Assembly (NCBI GenBank): GCA_030848705.1
Contig: CM061244.1
Location: 49,207,190 to 49,271,189 of the forward strand
From: Heracleum sosnowskyi
Lineage: Eukaryota > Streptophyta > Magnoliopsida > Apiales > Apiaceae
Reading direction: 5' to 3'
DNA length: 64,000 bases
Shown here: positions 1 to 12,300 of the stretch, in pieces
How the letters are laid out: every line of letters begins with the position of its first letter
How positions within the stretch are numbered: the first letter of the stretch is position 1
Position numbers and translations under genes: made by a program
Notes under the pieces: model-generated
Told to the model about the DNA's origin: nothing
What the model saw: only the letters and a program-made list of their open reading frames with translations
The model's database searches: none

Positions 1-870
1 AACAAGATACGGCTTCTCATACAATAGTATGAACACTTTCACTTCAAGAGTGGAGAATCTTTGAATGATACTTTTCGTAGATTTCAAAAATTGCTGAATG
101 GATTAAAGTTGTATGGAAGAGTGTATCAAATCAAGGATTCAAATCTAAAATTTCTCTGAGTCTTGCCAAAGGAATGGAAGCCTATGACTGTTTCCTTGAG
201 AAACACTCAAGAGTATAAGGACTTTACTCTTGAGAGGCTGTATGGAACCCTAAAAACATATGAGCTGGAAATGGAGCAGGATGAAGAAATTGAGAAGGTC
301 CAAAAGAAAACTGGATTTGTTGCTTTAGTAGCAAGCGTTGAAAAGGCTGAGGACATGAAAGAAGAAGCTGCTGAAACTACACCAAGCCAAAGTGCCTGTG
401 AAGGTAGAGCTGAATTGAGAAAGTGCAAAGGAAAGATGATTGAAGAAAGTGATCCCTCCAATTAAGAGGAAATGGATGAGCTAGATGAACATTTAGCTTT
501 TCTGTCAAGAAAATTCTCAAAACTCAAGTTCAAGAGAAATCTTGATGTGTCCAAACCATTCAGAAAGGACTCTCAAACAAACAAGAACTTTGTTGAGAGG
601 TCAAAATTTAAATGTTTCAATTGTGGAATGGGAGGTCACTTTGCCAATGAATGCAGAAAACCAAAGGATGAGAAGAGTGACAGGAAGTTTGAGCCTGTTG
701 ATTACAAGAAGAAATACTTTGATCTTCTTAAGCAAAAGGGTAGAACATTCATAACACAGGACTATGACTGGGTTGAAGATGGGAATGATTCCGAGGAGGA
801 CACTGAATTTGTGAACCTTGCACTGATGGTTGATTCAAGTGAGTAGGAGGCTAGTTCATCATCCAATCAG
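1..870 (+). pseudogene. Element A gag, partial and broken
   Basis: Encodes the second half of a copia Gag. The segment at about 163-465 contains LPKEWKPMTVSLRNTQEYKD, closely matching the UBN2-type Gag of element C. A CCHC zinc knuckle (CFNCGMGGHFANEC) is encoded near 613-654. Breaks include a stop near 160, a stop before 472 and a stop at 844-846. The coding sequence runs to CAATCAG at 870 and passes directly into protease sequence at 871, exactly where element C has a 1,241-bp intron. The homologous C-terminal Gag segment of C (coiled coil and second zinc knuckle) is absent. The 5' end lies outside the window. Confidence 0.85.
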
Positions 871-871
871 G
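870..871 (+). other. Splice scar between gag and pol in element A
   Basis: The residues encoded just before the join (EASSSSNQ) are those encoded just before the GT donor of element C at 21277|21278. The bases after it (GGATCAGAAAG) align with C sequence just after the AG acceptor at 22518|22519. A therefore has the exact product expected if the intron were spliced from the RNA before reverse transcription. One base is missing shortly after the junction compared with C. Confidence 0.75.
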
Positions 872-3617
872 GATCAGAAAGAATCTATGGTACTTAGACA
901 GTGGTTGTTCTAGGCACGTGACTGGAGATTCTACCCTGCTCACAGAGTTTGTGGAGAAAGCTGGCCCTAGCATTACTTTTGGAGATGATAGCAAAGGTTA
1001 TACTAAGGGATATGGCTTGATTTCTGCACTCCAAAGATGAGGCAAGTGAAATCATAATCAATCACATCAAGGCTGCTAACAATCATCCTGATCTCAAAGT
1101 AAGAAGAATCAGGAGTGACAATGGCATTGAGTTCAAGAATTCAACAATGAGGCTATTTTGTGAGGAGAATGGAATCATTCATGAGTTTTCTGCAGCAAGA
1201 ACACCACAACAAAATGGAGTGGTAGAAAGGAAAAATAGGACTCTAATTGAGGCTGCAAGAACAATGCTAGGAGAATCAAAGTTACCTACTTATTTCTGGG
1301 CTGAAGCAGTTAACACTACATGTTTCACTCAAAATATTTCTTTGATCAATAAAGCAAAAGAAATGACTCCATATCAGCTGCTCAAAGGAAGGAAACCATC
1401 CTTGAATTTTCTACATGTCTTTGGATGCAAATGTTTTGTATTGAGAAATCAAGGTGAAAATCTTGGAAAATTTGAGTCAAAGGCAGATGAAGCCACTTTT
1501 GTGGGATATGCACTTGGAAAAGCCTACAGGGTTTTTAATCACAGAATCAACATTGTTATGGAATCTGTACATGTTGTTTTTGATGATGCCAGAATTCAAG
1601 GTCTTACTGATGAGGGTTTTCATGAAACTCCCAGGTTTGAGAATGAGGTGGAAGGTCTCTATTATGATGATGAAGATGATGATTATGTGGATGAATCAGT
1701 ACCTCCAAGAATGATTATCTCAAATATGGATAACTCAAGTTCAAATGAGCCATCTATAGAAGGGACAATTGGAGCATCCGTAGGAAGCCAAAATGGAGCA
1801 TCCGTAGGAAGCCAAAATGGAGCATCCATAGGAAGCCAAAATGGAGCATCCGTAGGTGGATCACAACACAGAGTTACCACCCCAATAAACTCAGGGGGAG
1901 TTTCTCTGAGTCAAGGATCAACCTCATATGATCATACTGATGAGAATGATGTTACATCTTCAAGACCTACACCTGCAACAAGAAGAAAATGGACAATGGA
2001 TCACCCATTTGAACTTATCATTGGTGATGCATCCTCAAATGTCCAAACTAGAAGAGCTACTCAGGATGAATGTTTATACAGCAGCTTTCTTTCTCAAGAA
2101 GAACCAAAGAAAGTTGAGGATGCTCTTTTAGATCCAGATTGGGTATTAGCAATGCAAGAAGATCTAAACCAATTTGAAAGAAACAAAGTGTGGAAGCTGG
2201 TACCCAAACCTAAAGACAGGAGTGTTATAAGTACAAAGTGGGTATTCAAAAACAAGATGGATGAAAATGACATTATCACAAGGAACAAAGCTAGACTGGT
2301 TGCTAAAGGCTACTCTCAAGAAGAAGGAATAGATTATGATGAAATATTTGCCCATGTTGCTAGATTGGAAGAAATAAGGATATTCCTAGCCTATGCAGCC
2401 CATGCCAATTTCAATGTCTATCAAATGGATGTCAAGAGTGCCTTCTTGAATGGGGAACTGGAAGAGGAGGTGTATGTTAGTCAACCTTCTGGTTTTGAAG
2501 ATCCAAATTATCCAGAATTTGTCTACTTCCTTCTCAAGGCACTCTATGGACTGAAGTAAGCACCAAGAGCCTGGTATGACACTCTGTCACAGTTTCTTTT
2601 AGAGAATCACTACACTAGAGGTACTGTTGACAACACTCTTTTCTTTAGAAATGTTAATGGCTCTAGCATACTTGTTCAAATTTATGTAGATTTGGGTCTA
2701 CAGATGAGAAACTTTGCAAAAGGTTTTCCAAACTTATGCAAAGTAAATATGAAATGAGCATGATGGGTGAACTTACCTATTTCCTTGGCTTACAAGTTAA
2801 GCAAGTGAAAGAAGGAATCTTCATTGGTCAAACTAAATACATCTTTGATCTATTAAAGAAGTTTGATCTAATGGATTGCTCTCCTGCTAAAACACTCATG
2901 CCAACTGCCACTAAGCTTGAATTGAATACTAAGGAAAAATCTGTGGACATTTCAAGTTATAGAGGCATGGTAGGCTCACTTTTTCTATTTAACAGCTAGT
3001 AGACCTGATATTATGTTTGCTACATGTCTATGTGCTAGATTTCATGCTGATACTAGAGAGTCTCACTTAATTGCTATCAAGAGGATTTTCAGATATCTCA
3101 AGGGAACACCAAACCTTAGCATTTGGTACCCTAGAGAATCTGGTTTTGATCTAATTGGTTATTCAGATGCAGACTATGTAGGTTACAAGATTGACAGAAA
3201 AGTACAACATGCACCTGTCAATTTCTAGGAAACAAGCTTGTCTCATGGTTCAGTAAGAAGAAAAATTATGTCTCTACCTCTACAGCTGAGGCAAAATACA
3301 TTGTTGCTGGAAGTTGTTGTGCACAGATACTTTGGATGAAAAATCAACTAATAGACTATAGTCTAACAGTCAATAAGATTCCAATATTCTGTGACAACAC
3401 TAGTGCAATTGCCATAACTGAAAATCCAGTGCAACACTCAAGGACCAAGCACATTGACATAAAGTATCACTTCATCAGGGAACATGTGATGAATGGTACT
3501 GTGGAACTTCATTTTGTTCCAAGTGAGCAGCAAATTACAGACATTTTTACCAAGCCACTTGATGAATCAACATTCTCAAGGTTGGTAAGTGAGCTAGGTA
3601 TGCTTAACTATTCTTAA
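871..3617 (+). pseudogene. Element A pol, decayed copia polyprotein
   Basis: Domains in order: protease start (LDSGCSRH, reached after a 1-base deletion near 882), integrase C-terminal half (PQQNGVVERKNRT near 1208-1246), variable linker with tandem repeats, reverse transcriptase (ARLVAKGYSQEEGIDYDE near 2290-2345) and RNase H with the terminal DIFTKPLDES. About 560 bp covering the rest of protease, the GAG-pre-integrase domain and the N-terminal half of integrase are deleted at about 1026, judged against element C (22670-23233). A stop replaces Q near 2557, the RT active-site region near 2690 has lost bases around YVDD, and further frameshifts fall near 2990 and 3225. It cannot encode a working enzyme. 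Confidence 0.87.
1771..1860 (+). repeat. 24-bp tandem repeat in the pol linker of element A
   Basis: Nearly four 24-bp units, each of the form GGAGC-ATCCGTAG-GAAGCCAAAAT, encoding GASVGSQN repeats between integrase and RT. One unit has CCATAG in place of CCGTAG. The homologous place in element C (23985-24080) also has four 24-bp units with the same flanks but a different core. Confidence 0.93.
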
Positions 3618-4152
3618 TTTATTTAAATGTCTGATAATTTGTAATGCAGCCAGTGTCAACATGATTTTCATGAGAATTAAAACTCTCTGAAAAAGAATGA
3701 TTTTGTCTAAGTCAAAATTTCTCCCTCTACGGATACCCCTATCCGTTGATGGTCATTTCTGACACTGGATTTTCCTTGTCTTCGGATACCATTTTACACC
3801 TCTACGAATATCGAATCTCAAAAGGTAAAATCATATCCATAGATAGTTTAGTTTAATCGTAACCGTTAAAGTCACAATCTTATCCGTAGTTACATGCGTA
3901 CAGTACGTGTATGTAATTACAGTAAATTCGTGGCTTTACTTTTCTATCCATTATTTTGAAACGGTTACTTTCTTGCCCAATCAGATAATTTCTTTCAATT
4001 ATTCTGATTTTATTAGTGAATTATTTTGGGGGAGTATAAATTAAATTTTACTCTCAGTTAATCATTTTCTATCTTTTTCAAAATTCACTAAGGCAAGAAC
4101 CCTTCTTCTCTCTCAAAGCAAAAATCTCTCTGTAAATTCAAAGCTTACATCA
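3618..4152 (+). other. Element A pol-ORF2 spacer with motif cluster
   Basis: No ORF. It contains repeated ATCCGT/ACGGAT words in both orientations (CTACGGATACC, TATCCGTTGAT, TTCGGATACC, CTTATCCGTAG and diverged forms) at about 3727-3895, then a G-run and TATA box (4024-4044) and a CT-rich leader up to the ORF2 start codon. Confidence 0.75.
4024..4044 (+). promoter_or_regulatory. Putative internal promoter of ORF2 (A), next to PPT-like G-run
   Basis: TTTTGGGGGAG is followed at once by TATAAATTAA. The TATA box lies about 115 bp before the ORF2 ATG at 4153. Element C has TTTTGGGGGAG-TATTTAA at the same distance before its ORF2. The region between is CT-rich like a plant 5' leader. Promoter activity is inferred. 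Confidence 0.5.
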
Positions 4153-7100
4153 ATGGCACCAACCAACAAGACAATGTCACTCACTGGTTTCACATACGAG
4201 AAGAACAATTTCACAGCTCTGGTGGACTTCAAAGAGAAGAACGCATCATATCACACTATGATGAGGTTTTTCCAGAACTGCAAGCTCTCAAAGGCTATGT
4301 TCGAAGCCCCCACACTTTATTTTGAGGTAATTGAAGCTATCTGGGAATCAGCTGTATTTGATTCTATCAATGCTACCATTACTTTTGTTCTTCAAGGTAA
4401 GGAACATGTGATTAATAGTGACATTATTTCTGCTTGCTTAAATTTGCCTGATAACAGTATGTTAGAAAAGAATAGTGATACTGATATTGTTAACATGCTG
4501 AATCTGATTAACTATGCTTTACCTACTGATAATTTAAGTAAGATTCAAAGAAAAGGTATGGTCAAAGAATGAAGCTTTTTCTTTGATGCCATTCTTAAGG
4601 TGTTCTCTGGTAAGATTAGCAACTATGATGCTGTTACATTCTCTATGCTTGATATTGCTTATATGCTTCTTAGTGACAGCTTTTATAACCTAGGATCCCC
4701 AATTTTTTATGAACTAGGTGCTAAATTAGGGAATAAAACATCTAGAAGTAAGAATATTTATTATGCTAGATTTTTCATGTTGCTAGCTAACCATGTAGAA
4801 GATAACTTGGTGATCCAATTCCCTGCAAACTCCAAGGAATGTTGGGTTCAAAATAAGAGAGTCATTGAGAACTTGAATAAGCTGAACCACAACAAGGAGG
4901 TTCAATTGGTGTATCCACCAATTTTCAATGCAGCTCAAGAGGCACAGGTGAGTCAGGTAATTTCCTCAACTGTTCCTACCTCTATTGTTACTTCTTTGAT
5001 TTCCAGTGCCACAATGGAGGCTGAAACTGTCCAACAGCCTCCTACCCAAGTGGCCACCTCTAGAATTCCTAAATCAAAATCCAGAAAGCCAACCTCATGT
5101 GCTTCTCAAAAGGCACCTGTTGCAATAACTACCCAAACCCTTGAGGAGAGTGTGAAGGAGGTAGTAAGTGGTGAGGGAAGGGGTGAACATCAAAGAAACC
5201 CCAAGAACAAGGGGTGAGATAAGTGTGTCCCAGCCTAGCCACCCTGTATCTTCTCAAAAAGATGCAGTGGTTGAAAATGAATCTATCACATCCCTAGTGG
5301 CATCCTTCCAAAAGGATGTTGCTATTGAAAATAGTCCCCAACCAGGGACACATCACAAGAGGGATAGGGACACCAGAAGCCCCACAGATACATCCATGGC
5401 CTAAACAAGGAGAAAGATGTCTAAACAATATGGGGTTGCACAGGGATCACACACAGTGCCAATGGCACCATCTCAAATTCAGTTTGATGTGGCTCCAGTA
5501 AATGTGGAGTCACATCCCCATTCTTTATTTATTCAAACTGAAACAGAAACACCCAGCTCACCCACTCTCTCTTTGGATGTGGATATGATTCACACATCTA
5601 TCCCTAATTCTCCATCATTAACCTTCTTGGAGAAGACCCACTCTGAAATTGGTGGTCATCATCTTATTGATGATTTGTTGGACCGCCAATCTATAATTTC
5701 TAAGACTCTGGCTCCATCCGTGGCTCTCAATTTAAAATCAATCTCCACAGATTCAGCCTTAGTCTCTATTTCTAGAGCTACTTCCTTTCCTTCATCAACG
5801 GATATTTCTCATCTGTGGACAAGTGCTTGTCTGTCTACAGATATACCCCAAATCAGCTATCCGTTGACATATACTTCTACTACCTCAACGGATACTCCTT
5901 CCACACTTGCACTTCAAACTTCAACTATTACAACTTCAAGTGTGGATGAGTTAGTAGTAGTTCAAACACTTTTAGGCTTGAGAGAAGGGAGTGAAGCCAC
6001 TGAGAGTGAGAGGCTGGTTTGCAACCAGGCAAAAGGAGAGGGAGAAAAAGAGAGACAGACTACTTCTTCCAGTCTGGTAAAAGTGAGTACTGAGAGTTCC
6101 GCCTTAATGGGTGAAGGTGAGGGTGTGAGAGGTGTGAGCCATGGGGAGCCCCTGATGCAAGAACAGAGAGAAATTGAGAGAAAAGCAGGTACATGAGATA
6201 TAAGGATGGAAGACTCAGCTATTGCAAGTGAGTCAATGAAAGTCAGTGATGCAGACATGGAGAGACTGTTCCAACTTGAATATCAAAATGAGTTGGATCA
6301 AGTCAACCTGAATGCTGAGATATTTACTCATCCTGATCCAACCTATAAAGTCTTGGCTGGACAGGGCAATGTGGAGGTAGAAAGGATGTTGAATTTGGTA
6401 CACACTACTGAATCAATGTCTAGGGCAAAAGAAGTAATTCAAAATCTGCCTCCAGGAGCTGGTGAAGATTTTAGATATGATGAAGACAGTGATGATTCTG
6501 AGAGTGGTGAAGGAGAAGATGAAGGCCCTTCCACTCTCCAAGAGATGCCTACTTGGCTGTTTTCAAACTCATATTCCCACAATGACACCAAAGCAGTCAT
6601 TCTCAAGAATTATCAAAGGGCACTTGGTGAAGCTCAGACATCAAATCCACATCATGCCGCCACAGTTCAGAACTTTGTGGCATCACTTCAGCTTCATCAA
6701 GCCCACATCCTTCAGCAAAAGAGCCAACACTGATGACATCAAGAACCATCTGGATGGGGTGAAGGATGCTTTGGCAAGAAGGGTTGATGTTGTTGCTCCC
6801 TCCATATCTCAAAGATGCAAGCAAGATAAGTTGGTGAAGGATGTGGATGCTCTTACTGTGAGGATGGATAAGATGGAGAAGCAAATGGACACCTTCCTGG
6901 CCAACCAGAATCTACAGACTCAGCTTCTGCAACAGTTACTGCAGGCTACTGGTGTCACTCAAACCCTTGATGATAACAAAAAGGGGGAGAGTTCAAGTAA
7001 GGGGGATAGTGCACTAGTGTTCTCTGAACCAGTAACCAAAGGGGTGCCATCAAGCCAGGGGGAGCCAGGGAAGTCACCTCAAATCATAGCAAATCCAAAT

Positions 7101-8625
7101 GAGTTTCAACTCACAAAGGTGGTCTCTCCTCAGGCTAAGGATGTTCAAGTCTTCCTCAACTCAGAAAAGCTGATCAAGGAATCCATCTTCCAGGCTGTGA
7201 CTTCATCCTCAAGCAGCCATCCTGTCCACACAACCATTCTGAAAGTTCTCACTCCTGACACCATTGTTCTACAAAGAAACTATGATGCTGAACACTCAAA
7301 TGTCAAGGAGTTTGAACCAATCTTCAGTGGCAGGACTGGATCACCACCTAGACATCATGGCAAGAACAAACTAGAAGTGGACTATCCATTCCCCAAGCCT
7401 GATGAGTCTAAGGTGTTAGCAGCTCTTATAAGGAATCTCAAGAACACCAATGACATAAAGCTGAGACAAAGGTTGACTGTTATCTACAAGAATGGTAAAG
7501 AAATTCACATCACAAGCAGCCATCCCAAGTTCAATGAAGCCAAAGCAGAAGAGATTTCCAGGATAAGGAGAGAAGCCAATCCCTAGGGTTTTGAATCTAC
7601 ACCTGAAAAACAGGCTAGATTAGCCCAAGAACTAATAAGGGAAATGGAGGAAGAAAGTAGTGAGGCTGTAGAGGAAGAGGCCTCTACTATGAGGAAATTG
7701 AAGAAAAGGAAGACAGTGCCTAAGTCCAAGCCAACCAGATGGAAGAAAAGATCACATAGGCCTGTCTCTCCTGAGAAAGTAGAAGAGAAAAGAGATACAG
7801 AGAGGAGGATTGTCTTTGAAGACCCTATATATTCCAGCTTCAACTCAATCTCAAACCATCTTCCATGGGACTCCTGTAGAGCTTAAAGAAGAACCTATTG
7901 AGTTTGAAAATTTGGTATTCCTTAAGTTCATAATTGAAGCAGAAAAGATGTCAAAGAAAAGGGAACAAGTCAAGAGAGCTCAACAAGGACCAATCAAGCT
8001 GAATGTTGCACCAAAAGTTGCCAAGCCAGTTGAGAACAAGGCAGACTTTTTGTACATTACAGAAATACAGGAGTACTCAACCATGGATCTATTCCTTGAT
8101 GAAGTTAGTGAAATAAGAGGCACATACAAGTTCAGAGATCTGCCTGAAAGGCTAACTTTTGTCTACAAAGGAGGAAAGGTGAGAGCATGGCCCCTGCAAC
8201 AAGTGCTGAATGAAGGATATTCTACCTTGGTGAAAGTCTTCTCAGGCTTCAAAACAACAAGGGGATTCTCTGAGGTTGCCAGGAGTGCTGTTTTGAAGAA
8301 AATTGAGGAAATCAGGAGCAGCTGGAATTCTCTTGATAGTTTGCCAAGAAAGCTGAAGATCCCTTTTAATGGACAAAGAATCCATCTCCAACCTTACCGG
8401 ATGATGGAATTCAAGGATGACAAGGGTTGTAGAATATTCTTCAGGATTGAAGATTAATTATCTAAGGCTAGCACCAGGTACCTTAGATGGTTGCAAGGCA
8501 AGCTAGATCCAAAAATTGCTGAAGAAGATACATTCTACAGAAAGCTTCAAGATCAAATCAAGGCAAACTATGCTAAGGAAGGAAGACAGAAGATTCAGCC
8601 TCCAAGAGAGAAGAAAATGAATTAA
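4153..8625 (+). pseudogene. Element A ORF2 (large third ORF), broken
   Basis: Homologous to the intact 1,482-codon ORF2 of element C along its length. It starts ATGGCACCAACC as in C (MAP...). The N-terminal domain includes NCKLSKAMFEAP and VLQGKEHVINSDI; a basic patch follows (PKSKSRKPTSCASQK); a Ser/Thr-rich linker carries the family motif near 5797-5895; then an acidic helical region, a coiled coil, KKGE at about 6975-6990, a second basic patch near 7690-7760, and a conserved C-terminal domain (PERLTFVYKGG, RIHLQPYRMMEFKD). Breaks include stops at 4570, 5215, 5402, 6194 and 8455 and several frameshifts. Function is unknown; there is no signal peptide or transmembrane segment. The last codon ends 3 bp before the TSD of element B. 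Confidence 0.85.
6975..6990 (+). other. Internal polypurine tract in ORF2 (A)
   Basis: AACAAAAAGGGGGAGA lies inside the ORF2 reading frame and encodes KKGE. The same purine run is at the equivalent place in ORF2 of B, C, F and (shorter) E. It resembles the 3' PPT core GGGGGAG. Confidence 0.5.
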
Positions 8626-8628
8626 ATA

Positions 8629-8633
8629 TGCTC
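8629..8633. repeat. Target-site duplication of element B, left copy
   Basis: TGCTC directly before the LTR; the same five bases follow the right LTR at 18816-18820. Confidence 0.95.
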
Positions 8634-9236
8634 TGTTGCCCAGTAAATAACAATTGTAGAAGGGGGGTTGAATACAATTGTATAAGATTCTCGACTTTAT
8701 ATAACACAAATATGAAAGATCAATAATAATAACAATAACAGCTTTATTAACTTTGATATAAAACTGTTACAAACTCTCTTAAGAAATTCTGATGTTCTTA
8801 AGAGCTGCTAGCTTACAAAAACTCTCTCAAGAAATTCTGTTCTTAAGAGCTTCTCTCCGATTATGTTCTCTCTTTCTAATCAGTACATAAATCGAAACCA
8901 AAACTGTGTTTATATAGTGCACACAGCTTCTCTATCAATAACAAGATAAGTCCTAATCATAATAAAGATAGAAACATATCTTTAATCGATAGCTGCATTC
9001 TACAAACCAGGAACAAACTTCCATGTTTATCTAGACTCCAAATATAACTCGAAGTAGGAATCCTGATCAGCTTCAAGTCCTGATGATCAAACCTGATCAT
9101 AGTCTGAGTAGGAATCCTGATGATCAATAAGATACTGACGCTTGATCAAATACTGATGACCATGCAATACTGATGACGTCAGTAATCCTGATCAGTTGAG
9201 TCTAGCTTCTGACGATCATTGAATTCTGATCTAACA
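8634..9236 (-). repeat. Element B 3' LTR
   Basis: 603 bp. In sense orientation it starts TGTTAGATCAGAATTC and ends CTGGGCAACA. Sense TATA box (CTATATAAA) at about 8909-8917. It is rich in the family motif ATCCTGAT/ATCAGGAT and variants (about 9060-9195). The hairpin with a C6 loop is at 8650-8681. Confidence 0.95.
8650..8681 (-). other. C-loop hairpin near LTR 3' end (B/F type)
   Basis: Sense strand: ACAATTGTA, loop TTCAA-C6-TTC, TACAATTGT. Nine paired bases; it ends 16 nt before the LTR end and so just upstream of the PBS in the 5' LTR. The same structure is at 18229-18260 and, in element F, at 25695-25726 and 37087-37118. Confidence 0.7.
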
Positions 9237-9248
9237 ATCTCCCCCAAT
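9237..9248 (-). other. Element B polypurine tract
   Basis: Sense ATTGGGGGAGAT directly upstream of the 3' LTR TGTTAG. It primes plus-strand synthesis. Confidence 0.9.
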
Positions 9249-9345
9249 CTCATACTTTGTAAAATAAAGTATAGATTCCAAATATTCAATGATGTCAAAA
9301 ACATGTATCAAAATGTACGAGTATCTTCAGAAACAACTTATCTGT

Positions 9346-12300
9346 TTAAGCTTTGTGATAGAACAGATTCATCTTCAAGAAGTTGGATAATAAACTTTCT
9401 TCTTTTTCTTCAAGAATTTGAATCAGTCTTTCCTTAAGATTTCTGAGTTCTTCATCTTCCTCATTAATCTGGTAGATAGCTGCTCTGAGATTCTGTATGG
9501 AGTTTCTCTGTAGACTGTGCTCTTCAAGCAAAAGATAAGCAATTTCCTTCCCATCAGGATTGAGAGAAAGATGAGTCATGCCAAAATTTACTTCTTTAAC
9601 AGCAGAACCCCTTTGCATTTCCACATCCTGACCTCTTTGATTTAAGTACATGGGAGTATAATTACCATCGAAATTACTGTTTCCATCCAGTCTTCTTCTT
9701 ATAGTTGACAAAATCATGTCACTCCATTCTTTGTACACTTGGTTCTTCCATCTTAACAGATAGTGAACATATTTCAGTTCCTGTGTAGTTTTCATCAGCA
9801 GATCTTGAATAGATAGAATCTTCACACTACCATCTTTCATGAAGTACAGAAGCTTTTCTTTCTTTTCAAAACCATCATGACAATCTATAACTATATCAAC
9901 AGATAATAAATTGTTCAGGTTTTCAGAAGTTAAAGTACCTCCAATTTCTGTCAAGGATTAAGGATCAACATATGACATATTCAGATATTCACCATCTCTG
10001 TGTCCAATACCTCCTCTTGAATTACTTGACAATTGCTTCAGATTTGAAAACATCTTTAACCAGAGTGCTTTTGATCTAGCCATATCAGACAAATCAACAA
10101 CACTTGAAGCGCTTGTAATAATTCCACCAGACTGAAAATTGATAGGTGTATCACAACTTAATGTGCTAATATGTTTCCACTTCTTGTCTTTTTCCTTTTC
10201 AAAAGTGTAGCTTCTTTCAAGTAAAGATTCTTGTCTGCTTGAATTTCTCCATTGTCTTTTATTTGAAACTTTAAGCCTTTGTAGATAGAGATTGAAATCT
10301 TCATTTGTTCTTCTTGTAATATCTCTTCTTCTGGCTTCTTCTTCTTCATCTACTTCTTTGTTGTGACAATCAACAACAGTAGATAAGATTATCAAATCAA
10401 CCTCTTGCAGAATTTCAGATTCGTCAGGATCTTGAATATTGTCAGGATTAGAATCTTCAATTTGATTTGTATTGCTGAGAGTTGATTTTCTTGATTTTCT
10501 TCTCAATTCAGGTTCTTCTTCAACAATTCCATCATCACCAAAAGTAGATCTGTCAGGAACTACTAGAGTTTGAATAGGTTCAGGAATTTCTTCAATTCTT
10601 AACCCTCTAGACCTTGTCTGTCTAGGTAATATTTGAGTTGAAGAACCTCTTTTACTTCTTCTAGCACCTCTCCTACCTCTGCTTCCTCTACCTCTAGCAG
10701 GAGCAGTATAGCTTTCCATTGTCTCTCTTTGTAGTCTCAAGAATTCTTCATGTGAGAGATCTGGATATTCTTCACTTGCTGTAGAGAGTGCTTTTCTTGC
10801 ATATAATTGTTGAACTCTTTTATCAGTGTGATATAGAGTAACAATTCTGCCGTCTTTTGTAGAAAACTTCTGGAATAAATTTGATGCATCTTCAGGATTA
10901 TCAATAATCACATCTTCATCACCTTCAGGAATTGTAGCAAGAATGTGTCCATGACCAGGTGTCAGGATTTGATCTTCCGTCAGGATCTGAGATTGCACCA
11001 ATGTTCTTACTGTCTTAACTCCAGAATCAGAAACATGAGTTGACTGCGTTGTTTGACTTTGAGAAGTTTGGATTGTCTTCATAACAACAGCATCAGAGGT
11101 TTCTCCTTGTATCGCTTTGTCACCACCATCATCTCCAGTATCATCATCATTATTCCTTAATACTAGATCAGGTGTACATTTTGACTGAATAACCTTCTCC
11201 CCCTTTTTGACATCAGGATTTGACAATAATTGCAAAATTAAGGAAAGAGAGGCTTGAATTTCAGTTACCTTAGTATCCAGAGAATCAATTCGTTGTTTGA
11301 TGGAGGTTTGTTCTGAAACAACAGATTTCACTTGGGATTCTACTACCCTTAGTTGGAAAGTAGTAGGCACCTTTGTAAAATTATTAAAGATATCAGTCCT
11401 CACTTTTTCAGTTGAACCCTTGATAGAATCAATCTCACTTTTCAGGCTTTTGGATAACAGAGTTGTAGCCTTCAGATGATTCTTCAAGTCTTGATTCTCT
11501 ATAGACTTCACTGCATTATAGGCATGTTCAATAGCAGAAGAAAAACTGATAGATTCATCAGAATTGTGCCATGAATTGTTCCATTCATTCGGTCTAAATG
11601 CCTCTGCAGGATCAAAGGAAGGAAAAGAAAAATCTTGTCTCTGATCTTTCCCAGTGGAAGCTTTGCCAGCCATATATGTACTTGATGAACCAAAATTAGT
11701 TCCAAGACTAATCTTGAGTGCTGTAGCAAGCTGTTCCTTCTCTTTTCTATTCTCATTATCATCATCACTATCATCATCAGAATTATCATCATCAGAACCA
11801 TGAGATTTATCAGGATCAGGAATTGCAATACCTTTCAGTTTATCCTGTGATTCTGAGATAGGATGATCTATTGGTCTTGAACGAAGTGGCTGTATCAAAA
11901 TAGGTTCATTATCAGGAGCACCACTAGCGTCAGGATGAACATCGTCAGGATTTGATATGCTTGCATCAGTATTTGCTACCAATGGTTCTTGTGGAGCTTG
12001 AGGTTCAGAAGCTGCTTCAACACTTTGAGCTAAAGGTTCTTGTGTGCTTCCCTCATTGACAATGTTCTCGACCAATCTTTCAACAGAAGCTGTAGCTTTG
12101 CCTGCATCTTCACTTTGAGAAGATGGTTCTTGTGTAGCTGGAATGTTGATGTCTTCATTCTCCCTTTGAGAAAATGGTTCTTGTGTGACCATTCCACTAG
12201 CTAAGCCTTCACCCAAACTTTGATTGAGTGGTTCTTGTGTGGCAGGATCAACAGTAGCTGCTGAATTACTCTGAAATTCAGGTTCTTGTGGGCTTGATCC

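Larger units (their letters stand above)
1..8633 (+). mobile_element. Element A, degenerate Ty1/copia retrotransposon, left part
   Basis: The window opens inside gag, so the 5' LTR and PBS lie to the left. Order is gag, pol, spacer, ORF2. It is interrupted at 8634 by element B and resumes at 18816-18944, where element C has inserted in its 3' UTR. Gag, Pol and ORF2 are homologous to those of element C but full of stops, frameshifts and deletions, so A is the oldest copia layer here. Its family-specific motif (ATCCGTWG) differs from that of C, so I treat A and C as related but separate families. Confidence 0.88.

Noticed and set aside
1683..1880. Antisense ORF with DAPFWLP repeats
   Set aside because: Shadow of the 24-bp tandem repeat in A pol; it has no independent start context or conservation in C.
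9219..9437. 72-aa plus-strand ORF, also at 26264-26482
   Set aside because: Spans the LTR edge and the antisense of the ORF2 end in B and F; duplicated only because the two elements are the same family.
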